From Streptomyces uncialis (GTDB lineage Bacteria > Actinomycetota > Actinomycetes > Streptomycetales > Streptomycetaceae): DNA of 64,000 nucleotides. The stretch covers positions 1 through 64,000 of the forward strand of contig NZ_LFBV01000008.1 of the NCBI RefSeq assembly GCF_001905345.1, given 5' to 3'. The notes beneath the pieces are model-generated. The model worked only from the letters and a program-made list of their open reading frames with translations. It was not told the DNA's origin and searched no databases. Each line of letters begins with the position of its first letter. Position 1 is the stretch's first letter. Below, piece after piece: positions 38,539 to 45,288 of the stretch. The position numbers and the translations under genes are program-made.

Positions 38539-38919
38539 ATGACCTCTCTCGTACGGCATGTGACCATCGACTCCTCCGACCCGTACACGCTCGCCACCTT
38601 CTGGGCCGCGGCCCTCGGCGGGCGCCTCGCCGACGACGACCACCCCGGCGACCCGGAGGCCACGGTCGACGCCACCGGGGTGAGCCTGCTGTTCGTGACC
38701 GTCCCGGACGCCAGGACCGTCAAGAACCGGGTCCACCTCGACCTCCAGCCGCAGGACCTCACCCGCGAGGAAGAGGTGGACCGTCTCCTGGCCCTCGGCG
38801 CGACCCTGGCCGGGGACCACCGCAGGCCGGACGGCAAGGGCTGGGCCACACTCACGGACCCCGAGGGCAACGAGTTCTGCGTGGAGCGCAGCGCGGCGGA
38901 ACGGGCCGCCGACGCCTGA
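38539..38919 (+). CDS. VOC (glyoxalase/bleomycin-resistance) family protein
   Basis: The 126-residue protein starts SLVRHVTIDSSDPYTLATFW, continues with VHLDLQPQDLTREEEVDRL and ends with WATLTDPEGNEFCVER. This is the glyoxalase_6-like half of the vicinal-oxygen-chelate fold: paired beta-alpha-beta-beta-beta modules with a C-terminal Glu as a likely metal ligand. Members act as dioxygenases, glyoxalases or antibiotic-binding proteins; the substrate cannot be told from sequence. It lies on the same strand as the thioesterase with no strong terminator between them, so the two may be co-transcribed. Confidence 0.85.
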   Translation: MTSLVRHVTIDSSDPYTLATFWAAALGGRLADDDHPGDPEATVDATGVSLLFVTVPDARTVKNRVHLDLQPQDLTREEEVDRLLALGATLAGDHRRPDGKGWATLTDPEGNEFCVERSAAERAADA

Positions 38920-39118
38920 GCCCTCCCCCGCACGCGGCGTCCCGCCGTCCACCCGCGCCAGGTCCTGTCCGACAACCGGTCCGGTCACATGACGGCGGTG
39001 CCGGTCGGCATCGCGCGGCTTCGTGGAACTCCTGTGGGAACGTTGATCGGTAAGCTGACCGCGCTCAGAACGGCCGACCGCGCGCCGACCGCGGAAGCGC
39101 CCTACGCGAGGGGTACGG

Positions 39119-39532
39119 ATGACGTTCGCCGACATCACCATCGTTCCCGTCCCGAGTGACCGCAAGGCCGTCTACCTGGCCTTCTCGCGGCGGATGGCCG
39201 ACATCTACCGCGAGTACGGGGCGACCAGGATCGTCGACTACTGGCAGACGGGCGATCCGGTCAGCCAGGACGACTTCCACGCGGACGGGCTCTCCTACGG
39301 TCCGGGGGAACTGCGGGGGCTCGCGAGCGTGGCGGGCGCGTCAGCTCTGGAGTCGGTCGTCGTGACCATCACGGAGTGGCCGTCGAAGGATGTCCGCGAC
39401 CGAGGCACCGCAGCCGCCACGAGTGACCCCCGCGTCCTCGCCACGCTCGACGAGGACCCTGTGTTCGACGGGCGCCGCCTGGTCGCCGGGAGCTTCGAGG
39501 TCGCGATGAGCCTGCCGGACGAGGCCTGCTGA
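39119..39532 (+). CDS. DUF1428 family protein
   Basis: The 137-residue protein belongs to the DUF1428 alpha/beta-barrel family, a dimeric ferredoxin-like fold of unknown role. Recognisable features are the beginning with ITIVPVPSDRKAVYLAFSRR, RIVDYWQTGD, TEWPSKDVRDRG and the late VFDGRRLVAGSFEVA. The ATG at 39119 follows GAGGGG. Its 3' part overlaps a minus-strand ORF (39341-39736) by about 190 bp; the plus-strand reading is the one with family support. It marks the edge of the accessory region. Confidence 0.85.
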   Translation: MTFADITIVPVPSDRKAVYLAFSRRMADIYREYGATRIVDYWQTGDPVSQDDFHADGLSYGPGELRGLASVAGASALESVVVTITEWPSKDVRDRGTAAATSDPRVLATLDEDPVFDGRRLVAGSFEVAMSLPDEAC

Positions 39533-39736
39533 TCGGCCCTGGCCGCGCGGGGTGTGGTCGGCGGTGCACGGACCCCGGGCGTGCACGTGCTCGGCGCACA
39601 CGTGGTGCGTGACGCTGACGCTTCCGCTCATGCTTCCGTAGCCGATGGCCACCGGGGCGATGGTCCAGCGCCCGCACAGGCAGCAGTACTCGCCGGACAC
39701 CGGCGGCACCTGGGGGAACAGGTCGCCGTCCGTCAC
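39341..39736 (-). CDS. Small zinc-ribbon-like hypothetical protein (3' part doubtful)
   Basis: The reading starts VTDGDLFPQVPPVSGEYCCL, with CCLCGRW and a later VCAEHVHARG, giving a C-x2-C and C-x2-H pattern suited to a single zinc. The GTG at 39736 overlaps the stop of the upstream small gene as GTGA, so the two are coupled. Similar 65-90 residue proteins are common beside GntR and XRE regulators in Streptomyces. The reading continues without a stop well past the conserved part and antisense into the DUF1428 gene. The last 60 residues are therefore probably non-native, as if the original end had been replaced. A smaller relative (CCRCG) lies at 57397-57588. Confidence 0.55.
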   Translation of the reverse strand: MTDGDLFPQVPPVSGEYCCLCGRWTIAPVAIGYGSMSGSVSVTHHVCAEHVHARGPCTADHTPRGQGRSAGLVRQAHRDLEAPGDQAAPVEHRVLVERGEDAGVTRGGCGASVADILRRPLRDGHDDRLQS

Positions 39737-40098
39737 GCGGACACCCCGACCCGCGCCACGTCGGACCCGTCGAACGTGAACGGCACGTCCACCCCGAGCG
39801 CCGCCGCGGCAGCGGCCACCCGCCGCTCGTACTGCCGCTCCCGCTCCTCCTGCTCCCCGATCCACTCCCGCAGATACGGCGGGACCCGGTGCCCCCACGG
39901 CGACGGGACGCTCCGGGCGAGCACATGTACGGGGACGGGGGTCCGCGCGGCACAGATGACCAGCGGGGCCCTGACGGACCCGGCCGCATCCGCGAAGTAC
40001 CTGGCGGTGTGCCTTCCGGGACGGGTGCGGGGGGTGCGGGGGGTCCAGGGGAGGACGTTCAGCAGCCGCGTAAAAGCTCGGGCGATAGGGTTGCGCAC
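39733..40098 (-). CDS. Small hypothetical protein divergent from a GntR regulator
   Basis: The 121-residue protein begins VRNPIARAFTRLLNVLPWTP, has a Pro/Arg-rich N-terminus and a middle with WGHRVPPYLREWIGEQEERE, then a short charged helix. I do not recognise a function. The GTG at 40098 has GAGGAG upstream. Its stop overlaps the next gene's GTG, so the two are one operon whose promoter lies in the 160-bp spacer shared with the GntR gene. The spacer carries four 10-bp repeats and a palindrome, so regulation by that GntR protein is likely. Confidence 0.65.
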   Translation of the reverse strand: MRNPIARAFTRLLNVLPWTPRTPRTRPGRHTARYFADAAGSVRAPLVICAARTPVPVHVLARSVPSPWGHRVPPYLREWIGEQEERERQYERRVAAAAAALGVDVPFTFDGSDVARVGVSA

Positions 40099-40184
40099 GT
40101 TGACGCTCCTCTTAAGCGTTGGCCATGCCCCCGGACGGTTGCCGCCGTCGCGGGGGTTCTTGTGTTTCTGAGACTAGCCAAGAT

Positions 40185-40224
40185 TGTAAAGGGCTGCAAA
40201 GGACTGGCAATGACTGTCAAAGTG
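40185..40224. promoter_or_regulatory. Four tandem 10-bp repeats between the GntR gene and the divergent operon
   Basis: TGTAAAGGGC, TGCAAAGGAC, TGGCAATGAC and TGTCAAAGTG follow one another without gaps, one per helical turn, in an AT-rich patch 33-72 bp before the GntR start. The spacing puts every TG...AA on the same face of the helix, as expected of a cooperative operator. Confidence 0.55.
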
Positions 40225-40227
40225 ACG

Positions 40228-40241
40228 GGTCCGGCCGGACC
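40228..40241. promoter_or_regulatory. 14-bp perfect palindrome in front of the GntR gene
   Basis: GGTCCGGCCGGACC lies just before TACCGT (40243-40248), which fits a -10 box and would give an almost leaderless GntR mRNA starting at the ATG 40257. A repressor bound to the palindrome would block that promoter, so autoregulation is plausible. Confidence 0.45.
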
Positions 40242-40256
40242 GCTACCGTTTTGGGC

Positions 40257-40526
40257 ATGAGCTACGGGCCAGACGATCAGATCGAGCGCGACGCGCCGGA
40301 TGCGCCGTACGAGCAACTTGCCGAGATCCTTCGGGCCCGGATCGCACGCGGCGACTGGAAGCCCGATCGGGCGCTCACCGCGGAGACGCGCCTGTCCGGT
40401 GAGTACAAACTCAGCCGCCCGACCATTCGCCGCGCCATCGACGCCCTGGTGGACGCCGGGCTCGTCTACAGGGTTCCCGGGCGTGGTGCGTTCGTCACGG
40501 CTCGCGGGGCCGGGGGCGACACGTAG
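40257..40526 (+). CDS. Short GntR-family winged-helix regulator
   Basis: The 89-residue protein is almost only the winged helix-turn-helix: PYEQLAEILRARIARGDW, then LSGEYKLSRPTIRRAIDALV and a wing LVYRVPGRGAFVTARG. It lacks any effector-binding domain, as is common for the small GntR proteins that accompany Streptomyces accessory islands. It should bind the repeats and palindrome in the divergent spacer and regulate itself and the two small genes upstream. The ATG at 40257 has no ribosome-binding site and may start a leaderless mRNA. It is convergent with the methyltransferase gene. Confidence 0.85.
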   Translation: MSYGPDDQIERDAPDAPYEQLAEILRARIARGDWKPDRALTAETRLSGEYKLSRPTIRRAIDALVDAGLVYRVPGRGAFVTARGAGGDT

Positions 40527-40556
40527 ACGGTCGAACCCCGTCGCGAAGAGGCGGGA

Positions 40557-40599
40557 GCCCCGCCCGTCACCGGGTCACACGCCGGACGGCGGGCGGGGC
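40557..40599. terminator. Bidirectional hairpin between GntR and methyltransferase genes
   Basis: GCCCCGCCCG (40557-40566) pairs with CGGGCGGGGC (40590-40599) across a 23-nt loop region, between the convergent stops at 40526 and 40607. Confidence 0.6.
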
Positions 40600-40606
40600 G
40601 GCGGAC

Positions 40607-41758
40607 TTACGGTGCGCCGAGGGTGCCTTGCCAGCGGCCCCGGGACAGATGGACCACTCCGTCCGGTGTCACCCGCGCGTCGGCGCCGTACAGGGGCAGT
40701 CCGCCCTCGGCGAGCATCCAGGTGCGGATGCGTTCCACCGTGTCCCACAGCCGGAGCGGTCCGCCCTGACGCACCTCGGGCGGGCCGGTCCACTCGGCGG
40801 ACGCCCGAGCCCACGACCCGTCGGCGTGCGCCAGGTAGGCGGTGCGGGTCCGTCCGCTGGTCTCGTAACGGGTCTCGACGCCCGGTGTCGTCACTTCCAG
40901 CATGGACCGGACCTCCCATGCCTCGTCGACGTTCACCACGGGATAGCGGCCGGTGCTGGTCTTCTCCCCGCCCGCTTCCCGGGCGTGGGCGAACAGTTCG
41001 GCGAGCTCGGGTGGGTAGTCGTCGCCGGACCGGGTGAGCATGAACCCGGCCCAGTCCCGTTCGATCCGCCCGACCACATCGCCGTCGGCCTGCTTCCACC
41101 CGGTGAGGATCATGGTGGTCCGGGCAAGGGTGGCGGCCAGCCGTCCGCCTTCGCGGAGCGCGCCGAGCACGGGGCGGAGTCCCGGGCCGGCGGGCATTCC
41201 TACGGTGGCGATGATCCGGTCGTACGTCCCCGGGATCTCCGCCGTGGCGTCCAGGGCGAGGAATCGGGGCCGGAGCCCGAGCCGCGCCAGCCGTTCCGCC
41301 GCCGCGCCCGTCAGGTACGGGTCCACGTCCACACTGGTCACGCGCTCGCTTCCGAGCCGTGCGGCGGCGTAGGCGGTGAGTCCGCCCGCGCCGGTGCCGA
41401 GATCGAGCAGGTCGAGCCCGTCCCCGAGCCGTCCGTGCCGCAGCATCGACACGACCAGGCTCGGCAGTGTCGCCGACGAAGTGGGACGCCCCTCGGGGTG
41501 GTCGTCGGGCTGCGCGTGGTCAGCGTGCAGCGCGCCGACGCGGGTGATCAGGGACCGGTCCGCGTAGGCGGCGGCAAGCCATGCGTCCGGGTCGTCCTCG
41601 CCCACGCGCAGGGCCCAGCCTCCGCTCCGGTCGCGTTCCCACCACCGGGGTACCAGTTCATGCCGGGGAACGGCTGCCACCGGACCGAGCCACCGCGAGT
41701 CGGGGTCGGTCACCTGGTGCGCGAGCCGCTCCGCGTGCTGTTCCCACTCCATGGTCAC
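40607..41758 (-). CDS. PCMT-like class I methyltransferase, first paralogue
   Basis: The 383-residue protein contains an SAM-binding fold with LDLLDLGTGAGGLTAYAAARL, VTSVDVDPYLTGAAAERLA and YDRIIATVGMP, resembling protein-L-isoaspartate methyltransferases. It has long N- and C-terminal additions (RHELVPRWWERDRSGGWALR and PLRLWDTVERIRTWML). This architecture matches methyltransferases that accompany peptide-modifying systems such as ATP-grasp or FxLD peptides. A paralogue with the same TLPSLV and LRLWD/IRLWD elements is at 55580-56722. The GTG at 41758 overlaps the stop of the radical SAM remnant (GTGA); the ATG at 41752 is the alternative. The substrate is unknown. Confidence 0.78.
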   Translation of the reverse strand: MTMEWEQHAERLAHQVTDPDSRWLGPVAAVPRHELVPRWWERDRSGGWALRVGEDDPDAWLAAAYADRSLITRVGALHADHAQPDDHPEGRPTSSATLPSLVVSMLRHGRLGDGLDLLDLGTGAGGLTAYAAARLGSERVTSVDVDPYLTGAAAERLARLGLRPRFLALDATAEIPGTYDRIIATVGMPAGPGLRPVLGALREGGRLAATLARTTMILTGWKQADGDVVGRIERDWAGFMLTRSGDDYPPELAELFAHAREAGGEKTSTGRYPVVNVDEAWEVRSMLEVTTPGVETRYETSGRTRTAYLAHADGSWARASAEWTGPPEVRQGGPLRLWDTVERIRTWMLAEGGLPLYGADARVTPDGVVHLSRGRWQGTLGAP

Positions 41759-42081
41759 GCCTCGTCGTCGCTGTAGTAGCTGGTCGCCAGGGTCACCCTG
41801 TCCCGCTCGAACGTGTCCCACCATGACCACGCGACGTGGAACAGGTTCGAGTAGACCTGAACGCCGAGCCCGAGGCCGAGCGCGTGTTCGGTGAAGTCGC
41901 GCCACTGCGGGTGGACGGTCGGTTCACCGCCGATGAGCTGGACGCGCGGGATGCCGAGTGCGGCGGCGTCGGTGATGACCTGCCGCCAGTCCGCGGGAGT
42001 CATCGTGCCGTGCGTGGCCCGGGGACCCGACTCGGACAGAAAGTATGTGCAGGCCAGTTGGCACGTGCCGGTGATCTCCAA
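41755..42081 (-). pseudogene. Decayed radical SAM protein (N-terminal remnant)
   Basis: The reading (from TTG at 42081; similarity continues a little upstream) is MEITGTCQLACTYFLSESGP, then PRVQLIGGEPTVHPQWRDF and VQVYSNLFHVAWSWWDTFER, and stops after LATSYYSDDEA. Intact homologues have a CxxxCxxC iron-sulfur motif and run to about 300 residues. Here the motif reads C-QLA-C-TY-F, so the third cysteine is lost. The C-terminal two thirds are missing, with the stop fused directly to the methyltransferase start. I conclude that a deletion joined the two genes and the enzyme is inactive. Confidence 0.75.
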
Positions 42082-42227
42082 TTTTCCGACCGCCTCTCGC
42101 GAGAAGCTGTCTTGACCAGGATCTTTGCGTACCGGACATGTTCGCCATGTGTCCGGTCGGTGCTGCGGTGGCTGGCGTTCGATGAGTCATCGCACCGGCT
42201 GCGGACCGGGATGCTTTTCGCTCTGGG

Positions 42228-42521
42228 TCATCTCGCTGTGGGGTCGTCGCCGAGCCGGAGTTCGTTCACCCATTCCTGGGCGGCCGCGAGGTTGGGAGCG
42301 GTGCCTACCGGCTCGTACGCGGACCCGCTCCGCTCCTCCAGGACGCGCGGCTCGTCGGGCCGGAGGTGACCGGCGCCGCCGTGCACCGGCCGGTGGCGAC
42401 GGTAGATGTCCATCGGCGGGCGGCGCCGCTTGTCGTACGCGGCGAACGGGTTGTCGGCGTCCACACGCGGGACGGCGCGCGACGGCTGGTTCGACGGTCC
42501 GGGTCGGCTGTGCTTGCCCAC
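42228..42521 (-). CDS. Small basic protein associated with radical SAM genes
   Basis: The 97-residue protein begins VGKHSRPGPSNQPSRA, continues with NPFAAYDKRRRPPMDIYRRH and RPVHGGAGHLRPDEPRVLEE, and ends with a helix AQEWVNELRLGD. Similar small proteins sit directly upstream of radical SAM genes in many Streptomyces, and such a gene follows here as a remnant. Length and composition would allow a precursor-peptide or partner role, but I cannot assign one. Translation starts with GTG at 42521. Confidence 0.6.
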   Translation of the reverse strand: MGKHSRPGPSNQPSRAVPRVDADNPFAAYDKRRRPPMDIYRRHRPVHGGAGHLRPDEPRVLEERSGSAYEPVGTAPNLAAAQEWVNELRLGDDPTAR

Positions 42522-42883
42522 GCCTCGATGCTCTCAGGCCGCGATCATGGTCGGCCTGGCGGAGAGTTCCTTCGCCCGGGTCCGTTGGGTCGGCGCGCCA
42601 GCACCCCGCGCTCGGCCACCGGTTCCTCTGCCATCCGGAAGCCCCCATCACGTACACGATCATGGACAACTCGACTGTAATGCAGGCGAGTTCGGCCCGT
42701 CCGGCACGTTCGCAGTTCCCTGTACTTGACAGCGAATCACTAGCTCACCTGTGCAGGCGCTTTCGGGAATTGACAGTTGATCATGTTCCGCAGACGGCCG
42801 TTTCCGAACATAGCGCCGGGCTGAGGTCGTCACCTCATGTGACACCAAACTGGCTGATCCATGCTTGATCTCCAGATTGCTGG
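42522..42883. other. AT-richer spacer without a gene
   Basis: About 360 bp with lower GC than its surroundings and no convincing ORF. It has two TTGACAG words at 42726-42732 and 42770-42776, which are potential -35 elements or, read on the minus strand, CTGTCAA words like those in the GntR spacer. Confidence 0.4.
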
Positions 42884-43603
42884 CTATCGGCAGGGGTTGG
42901 CGGTGTCAGCAGACTCGCCCGGTGAGACGAGTCCTGTCTCGTAGGCGAGGACGACGGCTTGGGCCCGGTCGCGCAGGGTCAGCTTGGCGAAGATCCGGGC
43001 TACGTGGGTCTTCACTGTCGCCTCACTGAGGGTCAGTTCCCGCGCCAGTTCATAATTGGAAAGACCTCGGCCCATGAGCGTCAGTACCTCGCGCTCGCGC
43101 GGCGTCAGCGCGGCCAGGTCTCGGTGGACGGCCAGCTTTGCGAGATCCGAGCCGGTTCTGGAGGCGCTGGGGGCGAAGCGCTCCACCAGGCGGCGGGTGA
43201 TCGAGGGTGCGAGTAGGGCGTCGCCGGTGTCGACCAGGCGTACGGCGGCGGCCAGATGCGCGGGGGTGACGTCCTTGAGTAGGAATCCGCTGGCTCCGGC
43301 GGCGAGGGCGGCGTAGACGTAGTGGTCGAGGTCGAAGGTGGTCAGCATGATCACTCGGCAGTCCGGGGCCTGCGCGAGTATGCGGCGGGCGGCTTCCAGG
43401 CCGTCCATGGCGGGCATCCGGATGTCCATCAGTACGACGTCGGGCCGCAGCCTCCGCACGGCGGCCACGGCCTCGGCTCCGTCGCCGGCTTCGCCCACCA
43501 CGTCGATGCCGCGGGCGGTCAGGATGAGGCGGAAGCCGGTGCGGACCAGCTCCTGGTCGTCGGCGATCACGACGCGAGGGGCGGATTCGGTGCGCGTCGT
43601 CAT
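42884..43603 (-). CDS. NarL/FixJ-family response regulator
   Basis: The 239-residue protein has a receiver domain with VVIADDQELVRTGF, the phospho-acceptor D60 in VLMDIRMPAMDG and the switch region VIMLTTFDLDHY. A LuxR-type helix-turn-helix follows with LTPREREVLTLMGRGLSNYE and LSEATVKTHVARIFAKL. The ATG at 43603 overlaps the kinase stop as ATGA, so the two are co-translated. It is divergent from an ABC exporter operon 975 bp away across the kinase gene, and such kinase-regulator pairs usually control the adjacent exporter. The C-terminal tail after VLAYETGL is short and unremarkable. Confidence 0.93.
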   Translation of the reverse strand: MTTRTESAPRVVIADDQELVRTGFRLILTARGIDVVGEAGDGAEAVAAVRRLRPDVVLMDIRMPAMDGLEAARRILAQAPDCRVIMLTTFDLDHYVYAALAAGASGFLLKDVTPAHLAAAVRLVDTGDALLAPSITRRLVERFAPSASRTGSDLAKLAVHRDLAALTPREREVLTLMGRGLSNYELARELTLSEATVKTHVARIFAKLTLRDRAQAVVLAYETGLVSPGESADTANPCR

Positions 43604-44421
43604 GGCCGGTCCAGCGGGATCCGGGCGCGGACGCGGTAGCCGCCGCCGAGGCGGCGGCGGGCGTCAAGGTCGCCGCCGTAGACGGCGACCCGCTCCCGCA
43701 GGCCGAGCAGCCCGCGTCCCGTTCCGTCTGCCTGGCCCGGGACCGGCTCCCTCCGCACTGGCCGGTTGCCCGACAGGATGCTCGGCCCGCTGTTCAGCAC
43801 CTCGACTCGCAGGTAGTGGTCCGCGTATCGCACCGTCACCTCGGCTTTCGCTCCGTCCCCGTGTTTGAGGGCATTGGTCAGGGCCTCCTGGATGATCCGG
43901 TAGGCGGTGACATCGATCCCGGTCGGCAGGGGGCGCGGCTCACCCGAGATGCGCATCTCCACGGGCAGGCCGGCAAAGGCGATCCGGTCGATCAGCGGGC
44001 TGAGCCGGCTCAAGCTCGGCTGCGGTGACAGGTCCATACCGTAGGGCTCGTCGTCGCCGTTCTGCGCGGGGGCGAGCAGGCCGAGCAGGTGCCGCAGCTC
44101 GGTCATCGTGTTCCGTCCGGCGGTCTCGACGGCGCTCATCGCCGCCGCGGCCTCGTCCGGCATCGTGGCCAGCACCTCGCGGGCGGCCCCGGCCTGGACC
44201 ACCATGAGGCTCACGTTGTGGCTGACGATGTCGTGGAGCTCGGTGGCGATCCTGGCCCGCTCGGCGTCGACCGCGGTCCGCGCCGCGCTCTCGCGCTCCC
44301 GCTCCAGCAGCCAGCCACGCTCCTCGATGGCCGCCTGGTGCAGCCGCCGCGCCCGGACCACCGCCACGCACAGACACCCAGCGGCGCCAACTGCCGCCGC
44401 CAGGGCGATGACCAGCCACAT
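43600..44421 (-). CDS. HisKA_3 sensor histidine kinase with minimal sensor
   Basis: The 273-residue protein has one N-terminal membrane segment (about residues 2-24, WLVIALAAAVGAAGCLCVAV) and no sizeable extracellular sensor. A coiled-coil precedes the phospho-acceptor H63 in ATELHDIVSHNVSLMV. The N box is EALTNALKH and the G box GRGLLGLRERV. It belongs with intramembrane-sensing kinases that monitor envelope stress or their partner ABC transporter. The ATG at 44421 follows GGGA; an in-frame ATG at 44475 and GTG at 44439 are alternatives. It is divergent from the ABC genes. Confidence 0.9.
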   Translation of the reverse strand: MWLVIALAAAVGAAGCLCVAVVRARRLHQAAIEERGWLLERERESAARTAVDAERARIATELHDIVSHNVSLMVVQAGAAREVLATMPDEAAAAMSAVETAGRNTMTELRHLLGLLAPAQNGDDEPYGMDLSPQPSLSRLSPLIDRIAFAGLPVEMRISGEPRPLPTGIDVTAYRIIQEALTNALKHGDGAKAEVTVRYADHYLRVEVLNSGPSILSGNRPVRREPVPGQADGTGRGLLGLRERVAVYGGDLDARRRLGGGYRVRARIPLDRP

Positions 44422-44489
44422 CGTCCCGGATCCCCACACCGGACCATCTTCGCAGCTGCACGACACGCCCCGCATCAGCCCCCGGATGC

Positions 44490-44560
44490 AGCTCCGTACA
44501 TCCCCGGGATGACGTGCCCGGACGGATACATCCGGGGAGTGACGCCCCGTCCGCGGACTC
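44490..44560. promoter_or_regulatory. Operator-like repeats between kinase and ABC genes
   Basis: The palindrome CATCCCCGGGATG (44499-44511) is followed about 20 bp later by a related half-site, ACATCCGGGG (near 44528-44538). A TAGGTT hexamer near 44565 fits a -10 box just before the ABC start (44578), so binding here could control both operons. This is by pattern only. Confidence 0.4.
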
Positions 44561-44577
44561 CGTCCTAGGTTCGAGCC

Positions 44578-45288
44578 ATGACAACTGATCACGACAGTGC
44601 CCGGCAAGTGGTGGTACGGCTGGACGGCGTGCACAAGGAGTACGGCGACGCGAAGGCCCTGGACGGCCTGTCGCTGGAGATCAGGGCGGGCGACGCGGTT
44701 GCCGTGATGGGCCCCTCCGGCTGCGGCAAGTCCACCTTGCTCAACATGGTGGCCGGCCTGGACCGGCCGACCTCGGGCACAGTCGAGGTGCAGGGTCATG
44801 ACCTCGGGAAACTGAACGAGACCGGCTTGGCGCTGTTCCGGCGGCGGAACGTCGGCATGATCTTCCAGTTCTTCAACCTCATCGACGATCTGCCTGTACT
44901 GGACAATGTGGCGCTGGCCGCGCAGCTGACCGGCACCTCGGCCCGGCAGGCGCGCCGCCGTGCCCTGGAGCTCCTGGACGAACTCGGTGTCGCCAAGCGC
45001 CGGAACAACTATCCGGCGACGCTGAGCGGCGGAGAGCGGCAACGGGTCGCCGTCGCACGGGCGTTGATGAACCGCCCGGCCCTGTTGCTTGCCGACGAGC
45101 CGACCGGCGCCCTCGACAGCCGGTCGGGCGAGCAGGTGATGGATCTGCTGATCGACCTCAACCAGATCGGCCAGACCCTGTTGATCGTCACCCACGACCC
45201 GCAGCTGGCCACCCGCTGCGCCAGCCGGCTGATCGAAGTGGCCGACGGCCGGGTCGCCCGCGAGAGCACGCTGGAGGCGACCGCGTGA
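44578..45288 (+). CDS. ABC transporter ATP-binding protein (MacB/LolD-type)
   Basis: The 236-residue ATPase has Walker A GPSGCGKST, Q-loop region FQFFNLIDDLPVLDN, signature LSGGERQRVAVARAL, Walker B LLLADEPTGALD and H-loop VTHDP. The sequence after the Walker A motif (LNMVAGLDRPTSG) places it in the MacB/LolD branch that powers FtsX-like permeases for peptides, lipids or antibiotics. Its stop overlaps the permease GTG as GTGA. The gene is divergent from the two-component system and probably its target. TAGGTT just upstream suggests a nearly leaderless transcript. Confidence 0.93.
   Translation: MTTDHDSARQVVVRLDGVHKEYGDAKALDGLSLEIRAGDAVAVMGPSGCGKSTLLNMVAGLDRPTSGTVEVQGHDLGKLNETGLALFRRRNVGMIFQFFNLIDDLPVLDNVALAAQLTGTSARQARRRALELLDELGVAKRRNNYPATLSGGERQRVAVARALMNRPALLLADEPTGALDSRSGEQVMDLLIDLNQIGQTLLIVTHDPQLATRCASRLIEVADGRVARESTLEATA

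Noticed and set aside
40185..40224. Plasmid origin iterons
   Set aside because: Only four 10-bp units, no replication initiator gene nearby, and the position between divergent regulator genes is better explained as an operator.
42660..42848. A 62-residue minus-strand ORF in the AT-richer spacer
   Set aside because: Codon use is not Streptomyces-like and there is no ribosome-binding site or family resemblance.
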